Source of the DNA: Hyparrhenia diplandra
Lineage: Eukaryota; Streptophyta; Magnoliopsida; Poales; Poaceae
Assembly (NCBI GenBank): GCA_015847255.1
Contig: JADLZK010010165.1
Location: 434,001-498,000 of the forward strand
Reading direction: 5' to 3'
Length of the DNA stretch: 64,000 nt
The notes beneath the pieces were generated by a model, which was not told where the DNA came from, searched no databases, and worked only from the letters and a program-made list of their open reading frames with translations. The position numbers and the translations under genes are program-made. Shown here in pieces: positions 57,411 to 64,000 of the stretch; within the stretch, counting starts at the first letter, position 1; the number at the start of each line of letters is the position of its first letter.

Positions 57411-58065
57411 CATAAGGCTAGCCCTGTCACCTTCTTTCACCTCGGGACACTCACTCCACCTCGAAAAAAAAAAAGGTAGGGAGGCCTTGGGCTCCTCCCA
57501 AAAATTACTCTACTAAGGGGGGAGGTTTTGATCTCAAATCCTTTGATGGGGAGCTTCTAAAAGGTAAGAAAATGCTACTTCAACCCTTTAATTGAAGTTT
57601 TAGTGGTTGGTTAGGGAGTAATTTAAATTTGCTTTTCTCTCTCTTCCATGGTGCTTGAGCTTTGTATGGAGCAAATTAGAGCTTATTTTTTTGGAGGTAC
57701 TAGGGTACATTAGTTAGAGTATTGGATTAGACTCATTTATTAGACTCTCTTACATGATTTTAGTGAACTAATAAAAAGTTTTATGTAGCTAGGGTTCATG
57801 GTTGCTTAGTGATGAACATGTATGTTTTTTTTAATTCATAGTGAAAACTTGTAACAAGTTTTTCTCTCTCATATGATGTCCAAATGCTATTTTTTTTTGC
57901 TAAAATTTTCTAAAATCATAATCTATTAGTGTATTTGTTTTGTGCTACAACTTTGGTATTAATGACTTTTTTAGTTGTAACCATTTAGGGTTTGCCATGT
58001 ACATGCATTTATATATCCGATTAATTAGACCTTTGATGTAATTTCTTTCATAGTTGTCTTAAAGG

Positions 58066-61000
58066 ATGGAGTACAAGGAGGCTTGGATGTATGGCACGTT
58101 AAGGTGGAAGACAGGGTTTCCGTGAAGATTTGGATAAATTTATTGAAGCCGCTAGGAATCATGCGAAGACATTGACACAAAATAATGATTCAATAATATG
58201 TCCGTGTCGCAATTGCAAGAACGAGATAGCATGGAGAAACGTGGAGAACATCAGATCACATTTGACTACACGAGGATTTGTTCAGGATTACACAATCTGG
58301 ATTCATCATGATGAAACTGTTGTTGGTGACGACAACTTCGATGATCTAGGAGATGACCTCGAAACCCTAGAGCGCTTGTCCCAGTATTCAGAAGAGCTTG
58401 AACCACGAAGGAACCCCGAGCCTGACAATGAACTATGAGGTGGTGATGGTTGGTATGGTATGGACACAGGTGTTGTTGATAATGATGGCGGAGCACGTGT
58501 CGGGGATGGTAGGGACAAAGGTGGTGTTGATAATGATGCCGGAGCATGTGTCGGGGATGAAGATGATGGTGATTATTTGGACGAAATGCTGAATGCCATT
58601 GTACCAAAAATATTACGAAAGAGCGTGAAAGGTCTAGAAAACCTAGAGAGGATGAGAGTACCATCGAAGGAAACTGTTTATGGTGTTGAAAAGGGTTGTC
58701 CAACACAGTGGACACTGCTACGTTTTGTGCTTGAGCTATTCATCTTGAAGGCTAAGTACGGGTGGTCGGACTGTAGTTTCAATGATCTGTTGCGTCTCCT
58801 GTCATGGTTGCTGCCACAGCCAAACTAAGTTCCCGCCAATACCTAATAAAGGGAAAAAGGTTATAAGTCCATTAACAATGAGTGTTGAAAAAATCCATGC
58901 ATGCCCGAACCATTGTCCTTAACCATGCATGGAAAGGTTATAAGTCCATTAACAATGAGTGTTGAAAAAATCCATGCCCGAATCTTATCATCATCTATCC
59001 TTTTTTGTGGTGACACGTTCAAGGATCTAGATAAATGTCCTAGGTGTGGGGCCAGTCGGTACAAGAACAACAATCTGTACAACGGGGACGAAGCCTTCAC
59101 AAGGAACAAGAGGAAGAAGGGTGGGAAAAAGCCGGTACAGGATTCTCATCTCCAAGAGGACACTCCATTAGGCAATGATCCGAAGCAGAGAAGAATTACT
59201 GCCTTGGTAATGTGGTACCTGCCAGTGACCGACCGCTTGAGGCGAATCTTCCTAAACCCCAAAGAAGCCGCACTCATGACATGGTGGCAAGATGAGCGCA
59301 AGATAGATAATGATAAGATTGCACACCCGGCCGATGGTACTCAGTGGCAAAACTTTGATGAGAAGCACAAAGACTTCGCCGAAGACCCAAGGAATGTACG
59401 GTTTGGATTGAGCATCGATGGAATGAATCCCTTCAATGAGAGGATGAGTGACCACAAAGCTTGGCCGATGATCTTGACCATGTACAACATCCCAACGCAC
59501 TGCGTTTAAGAGAAAGTACCTTTTCCTTCTTCGTTCTCATTTCAGTGCGAAACAACCAAGCATTGACATTGGCGTGTTTATCGAGGCACGTGTTGCCAAG
59601 AATTCGAGATGCTCGGAAGCAAAGGGGTACCGATGTATGATGCGTTCCGAAAGCAGGACTTCATATGTCAAGCCATAATCTTTGTTTCTACCAATGATTA
59701 TCCCACGTTGTTTGCTTTGTCTGGACAGATCAAAGGGAAGACTGGATGCTTAGTCAGCTTGGATGGTACTATATGGGTGTATCTAAATGCATCCAAAAAG
59801 GTAGTTTATATGTGGAATCGACGCTTCTTAAAGACAACTCACAAGTATCGAAGCAAGATGTACAAACACTTCTTTGACAACACTCTAGAGACTGAACCCT
59901 CCTCTGGAGAGACGTCATAATGGAGAACATGTGTTCAAAATAGTGAAAAACTTACACATCGTCTATGGAAAGAAAAATCTAGATGGGACAAACAGAGATA
60001 GAAGCACACCTCCTATCAAAGGTGTACCTTTCAAGAAAAAATCGATCTTCTTTCAGTATCTAGACTATTGGGTAGACTTGGAGGTTCCCCATGCCATTGA
60101 TGCTATGCACTTGCAGAAGCATGTCTTTGAGAGTCTCATGGGTCTCTTGATGGACACAGCTAAGTCAAAGGATGGTCTGAAATCACGAAAAGACATGGTG
60201 CAGCTAAATTTGAAGCCCAAGCTTCACCCCGTACTTGAGGATAATGGAAAATACACTCTGCCCGCGGCTAGCTTCAACTTGACCCCAGAAGAGAGGAGGG
60301 CTATATGCACTTTCCTAAAGGTGGTCAAAGTTCTGACTGGGTTTTCAGCGAACGTCAAGAAGCTAGTGTCCATGAAGGACCTGTCAATGACACACCGCAA
60401 GGCTCACGACTATCATGTAATGCTGACAGTGTTCCTACCTATTGTAATCAGGGCTATAAAGCTAGATTTCTTGAAAATGGCCATCACCCGCATGTGCTAC
60501 TTCTTTTTGAAGATCTCCTAGAAGACGATTGATAGGAAAGAGCTGAATGAACTACATGATTTCATGGTGGAGACCTGAAACTAGCTAGAGATGTCTTTGC
60601 CTCCTGCTTTTTTTGATATAATGCATGCCACATCTCATGCTTCACATGGTTCATCAGATTGAGGCACTGGGCCCTTGCTACTTGCATGAAATGTGGCCCT
60701 ACGAGCGGTTCATGTCGGTTCTAAGCCGATACGTGCATAATCGAGCATACCCAGAGGGCTCCATGATTGAGGGTTACAGTACTGAAGAAGTCATCGAGTG
60801 CTGTCAAGAGTATCTAAAAGTACAGAGAGGGATTGGTAAACTCGATTCACATCATAAGGGTAGGTTGGCTAGGAAAGGCACCAACGGGAGAAAAGTGTTC
60901 ATTGACCAAGACTACAAACAAGTGAGTCAGGTGTATTACAGTGTGTTAAAGAGTTCAAGACTTATGCAACCGTACATTGATGAACACTTGGCTATAATTA

Positions 61001-61599
61001 TGGAGGAGAGAAATGGCCGCTAGGATGAGTGGGTCACGAAACAACACAAGCAACGATTAACTACATGGTTGAAGGACCAAAACAAACCGACCGGGGAAAC
61101 CACAGATGCTATTACCATGAACAGGTTAGCATCGGGGCCATCGAGACAAGTCACAACGTGGCAAGCTTACAACACCAATGGGTACACATACTATACTCAC
61201 GTGAAGGATAGTAAATGTGTGAACCAAAATAGCGGGGTTCGAATAGAAGCCATCAACGAAAGGGGACGAAGGATCAATTACTTTGGCATCATTGAAGAAA
61301 TATGAGAACTTGACTACGGAATGAGTATGCAGGTGGCCGTGTTCCGATGCCGCTGGATGAAAGAACATCAACTGAACGAGATCGGGTTGACTACCGTTGA
61401 CCTCGACAATGTAGGCTACCGAGATGACCCCCCGGTCGTCGCTTCAGATGTCGCACAAGTTTTCTATTTACCTGACTCGATCACTCACCTTCCACCAAAG
61501 AAGAAGACAAAGCATGTGGTTGTCCCTAGGAAACAACTCATTATCGGAGTTGATGGCGTGGACGATGTTGATGAGTACAATAAGTATGCCGAAATATAG
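58066..61599 (+). pseudogene. CACTA TNP2-type transposase (degenerate)
   Basis: The likely start is ATG 58066 (MEYKEAWMYGTL), with a frameshift before 58127. Domains in order: transposase-associated N-terminus (58127-58438: IICPCRNCKN, IRSHLTTRGFVQDYTIW); a linker ending KGCPTQWTLLRFVLELFILK and the SWLLPQPN block; the Transposase_21 core (58936-59509: DKCPRCGASRYK, TDRLRRIFLNPKEAALMTWW, RFGLSIDGMNPF); more core (59609-60521: YDAFRKQDF, HAIDAMHLQKHVFESLMGLL); DUF4218 (60625-61023: HEMWPYERFMSVLSRYVHNR); DUF4216 (about 61230-61490: NYFGIIEEI, ELDYG, VAVFRCRW). Breaks: TGA 58436, TAA 58826, a 77-bp-period duplication at 58856-58977, TAA 59507, frame changes near 59925 and 60525, TAG 61021, TGA 61303. 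The intact enzyme cuts and joins element ends; this copy is inactive. Confidence 0.85.
58856..58977. repeat. Partial tandem duplication inside the transposase, 77-bp period
   Basis: The 45-bp stretch beginning AAAGGTTATAAGTCCATTAA occurs at 58856-58900 and 58933-58977. The extra copy disrupts the reading frame region between the linker and the core domain. Confidence 0.9.
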
Positions 61600-61859
61600 C
61601 TATTCACGGACTTTCGCAAAAGATCAACGTTGTTGAAAAGAACCTACCCAAAGACATATTGCCATGGGAGCTAAAAGGTGTCAAGGGGAAAGTCGTCACG
61701 ACGGACAATCTAGTTGTTGAATGTGGAGTCTTTGTGTTAGTATGTGTTTATAAGACTTTACTCATTTATGTGTGAGACTACCTTTATGTAGGTGTGAGAC
61801 TATCTTTATGCATGTATGTGTACAATGGTTTCTAATTTGAATGTGAGACAGTTGAATGT

Positions 61860-63330
61860 GGACTCTTTGTAAAATTTAACTTGGTCAAATGAAACACTAA
61901 ATGACCTCAGATGAAAAACTTTTAAATATAAAGGTGTTAGAGCTCATCAAGATCAACAATTGTTATATAGGTCATTCATCTAGGGTTTTGAAAACCGGTT
62001 CTGAGTTGTAACAATTTAAAAACCAAAATTCAAATCGTTCAAACTTTGTCAAATGAAAAGTTGACCAAAATAACAAATGTAGACCTTGAAGAGTTAAACA
62101 AAATTGGTATTCATGACTTTTCCATTTGAAACCATTTAGAGTGTCAAATACTAGTATGTAGGTGTCGTTTTTTTAATTCAAAATTTGACTTGGTCAAATG
62201 AAACACTAAATGACCTCGGATGAAAAACTTTTTGAATACAAAGGTGTTAGAACTCATCAAGATCTACAATTGTTATATAGGTCATTTTTCCTTTTTGAGA
62301 AAGTGTTAGTAAACACTAGTCACAAAATCAGAAATCTCACATAGACTTTATGAAACTATGTGAGACAAATGTCAATTTAGAGCTATATTTCCGAACACTT
62401 TTCCAAATACAAAAGTGGTCAATACCAAAATTGTAGATCTTGATGAGTTGATCAAACACGGTATTCATGACTTTTCTTTTTGAGACCATCTAGGGTTTTG
62501 AAAACCGGTTGAGCTATAAAATTTTTAAAAATCCAAAATTCTAATCATTCAAACTTGGTCAAATGAAAAGTTGACCAAAATAACAAATGTAGACCTTGAA
62601 GAGTTAAACAAAATTGGTATTCATGACTTTTCCATTTGAAACCATTTAGAGTGTCAAATACTAGTCTGTAGGTGTCTTTTTTGAATTCAAAATTTGACTT
62701 GGTCAAATAAAACACTAAATGACCTCGGATGAAAAACTTTTTAAATACAAAGGTGTTAGAACTCATCAAGATCTACAATTGTTATATAGGTCATTTTTCC
62801 TTTTAAAAAAGTGTTAGTAAACACTAGTCATAAAATCAGAAATCTCACATAGACTTTATGAAACTATATGAGAGATACGTCCAAAGTAGTGAACAATGTT
62901 TATCGGCACTTTGTCAAATGCAAAAATGTCCAAAATAAAAATTATAGACATTGACAAGTTAAACCAACTTGGTATTCATGACTTTTCAATTTGAAACCAT
63001 CTAGGGTTTCAAAAAGTAGAAATTCTTTGTAAATTTTAGAAATTAAAAATTTGAATTGTTCAAAATTTGTCAAATGCAAAAATTCCAATATAAAGAGTGT
63101 AGATCTTGAAGATTTAAACAAACTTGGTATTCACGACTTTTCCATTTGAAATCATCTAGGGTTTCAAATACGGGTTTTAGTTGTAAATTTTTGAAATTCA
63201 AAATTTGAATGTTCCAAGAATTGTCAAATGCAAATATGTTTAAAATATAGAGCGTAGATCTTTATAAGATAAGAAAATTTTGTATTCATGACTTCTTAAT
63301 TTGTAACCATTTATGGAGTAAAAAACATTT
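61860..63330. repeat. CACTA internal tandem repeats, 510-bp period with sub-repeats
   Basis: AAATGAAAAGTTGACCAAAA starts at 62051 and 62561, giving a 510-bp period; the blocks GGTCAAATGAAACACTAAAT and TCATCAAGATCTACAATTGT recur in step. Each unit contains smaller diverged repeats built on CAAAxTTGTAGA(T/C)CTTGAAGAGTT and CATGACTTTTCCATTTGAAA, which continue, more diverged, to about 63330. No coding capacity. Confidence 0.85.
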
Positions 63331-63368
63331 ATCAAACAATCTTTTTACTTTTCGAATTTTAACATTAG

Positions 63369-63472
63369 TAGGGGCTTTGAATCAGGAACCGCCCTACTAA
63401 TATGCACCGTAGGGGTATTTGAATCTAAAACCGCCCTTACTAATGGTCCCAGTATATATATACGAGGCCACT
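63369..63472 (+). promoter_or_regulatory. Subterminal motif pair and TATA box
   Basis: TAGGGGCTTTG...GAACCGCCCTACTAAT and GTAGGGGTATTTG...AAACCGCCCTTACTAAT are diverged relatives of the left-end motif. TATATATATA follows at 63463-63472. This looks like a CACTA promoter for a gene starting in the next 100-200 bp. Confidence 0.45.
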
Positions 63473-63529
63473 TCGTGTGATGAAAATCGGCTAAGTCTTG
63501 GGCACTCTTCTCTTACGGACACCGGCAGT

Positions 63530-64000
63530 CGCCGATTTTTCCACCGCCGCCGCCGTCAACGCCGCCGCCATTTCCCCACCATCGTGCCCCCCACTTCCGC
63601 CCCGACTCCCCCTCCTCTCGACGCCGCCCCGTCCTCCGGGCGGCTAGGGTTAGGGTTCGGCGGCTATGCGCCGCCGGCTCAAAACCCCAGTGGCTGCCGG
63701 CTCTGCCGCCGCCGCTTGACCGCAACCTCCGAGATCTCCGCCCATTTGCCCGACCACGACCTCCGGGATCTCCACCGCCACCCGACCACGACCTCCGGGA
63801 TCTCCGCCGCCCCCCTCTTGTTTTGCGCGCCCGCCGCTGGTGCCCGTGTGCGCCTCGCCAACCTCATGGTGCCCGCCCGACCTCGTGGTGCCCATGCGCC
63901 CGGCCGACCTCGTGGTGCCCGTGTGCGCCCGCCAACCTCGTGGTGCCCGTGCGCCCCTGGTGCTACTCTCGCCGGCGGCCCCGGTGCCCCTCCACCGGCT
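63530..64000 (+). other. GC-rich start of an unresolved gene or element, cut by the window edge
   Basis: Downstream of the TATA at 63463 the sequence becomes strongly C-rich with proline/arginine frames. Two tandem repeats occur: CGACCACGACCTCCGGGATC at 63751 and 63783 (32-bp period, with a decayed copy at 63721), and CCTCGTGGTGCCC at 63862, 63881, 63908 and 63936 (19-28-bp steps). No start codon or domain can be assigned. It may be the first exon of a second CACTA gene. Confidence 0.4.

Larger units (their letters stand above)
57135..63450 (+). mobile_element. CACTA (En/Spm) transposon with decayed transposase gene
   Basis: The left terminus is CACTACTACAATGGCCTACT at 57135. Within 250 bp at least eight copies of GGGGCGGCT / AGCCGCCCC occur in both orientations (57177-57400). 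A TNP2-type transposase gene follows at 58066-61599, then about 1.5 kb of internal repeats, then weaker copies of the subterminal motif at 63369-63445. No right terminus (TAGTG) was found before the window ends, so the element is either longer than shown or truncated. Confidence 0.85.

Overview
The window is nuclear DNA from a grass (Poaceae). The signs are long non-coding AT-rich stretches between CpG-rich islands, several Stowaway and Tourist/Harbinger MITEs, CACTA elements with GGGGCGGCT-type subterminal repeats, a Helitron helicase remnant, and Ty3/gypsy LTR families of the kind common in cereals. Species cannot be fixed from sequence alone; a panicoid grass is a guess. There is no sign of bacterial, organellar or viral DNA, and no CRISPR array, rRNA or tRNA gene was seen.

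Host genes are few. A short intronless membrane protein gene lies at 1034-1435 (-). A DUF688-type gene carrying the VPFSWExxPGVPK motif lies at 19158-19876 (+) and is probably frameshifted. A spliced gene fragment at 54536-56388 (+) is cut in two by a 1.37-kb transposon; its reading frame resumes across the insertion. Weaker hypothetical coding segments lie near 45 kb and 46.7 kb.

Layout. 0-5.9 kb: two MITEs, the small gene, a Helitron fragment. 5.9-14.1 kb: two solo LTRs of one gypsy-like family (5908-7676 with a perfect 5-bp target duplication; 12321-14074) and a MITE. 14-23.7 kb: mostly old unrecognised sequence, a possible Copia LTR, the DUF688 gene, a TIR element with a GC-rich cargo (21322-22240), and a Stowaway broken by a CACTA end. 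23.7-28.4 kb: the 3' part of a Tat-like retrotransposon on the minus strand, carrying an antisense, intron-containing ORF on the plus strand with its own TATA box. 28.4-38.3 kb: a cluster of related LTRs around a non-autonomous gag/protease-like retrotransposon (30058-37391) with LTRs, PBS and PPT. 38.3-42 kb: a (TA)n-flanked MITE, a dimeric minisatellite, and 25-bp tandem arrays with telobox-like AACCCTAAA. 42.9-44.4 kb: a 1.5-kb imperfect inverted repeat. 45.5-47.1 kb: a CACTA-like segment with a captured ORF. 52-57 kb: Stowaway, Pack-type TIR element, Tourist MITE. 57.1-64 kb: a CACTA (En/Spm) transposon with a degenerate TNP2-type transposase gene and 510-bp internal repeats, running towards the window edge.

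No multi-gene host system is visible. The most interesting signals concern transposons: an LTR hairpin whose stem changes in a compensatory way between copies, the antisense retrotransposon ORF with its own promoter, the gene split by a Pack element, and the telobox arrays. All joins, frames and boundaries were read by eye.
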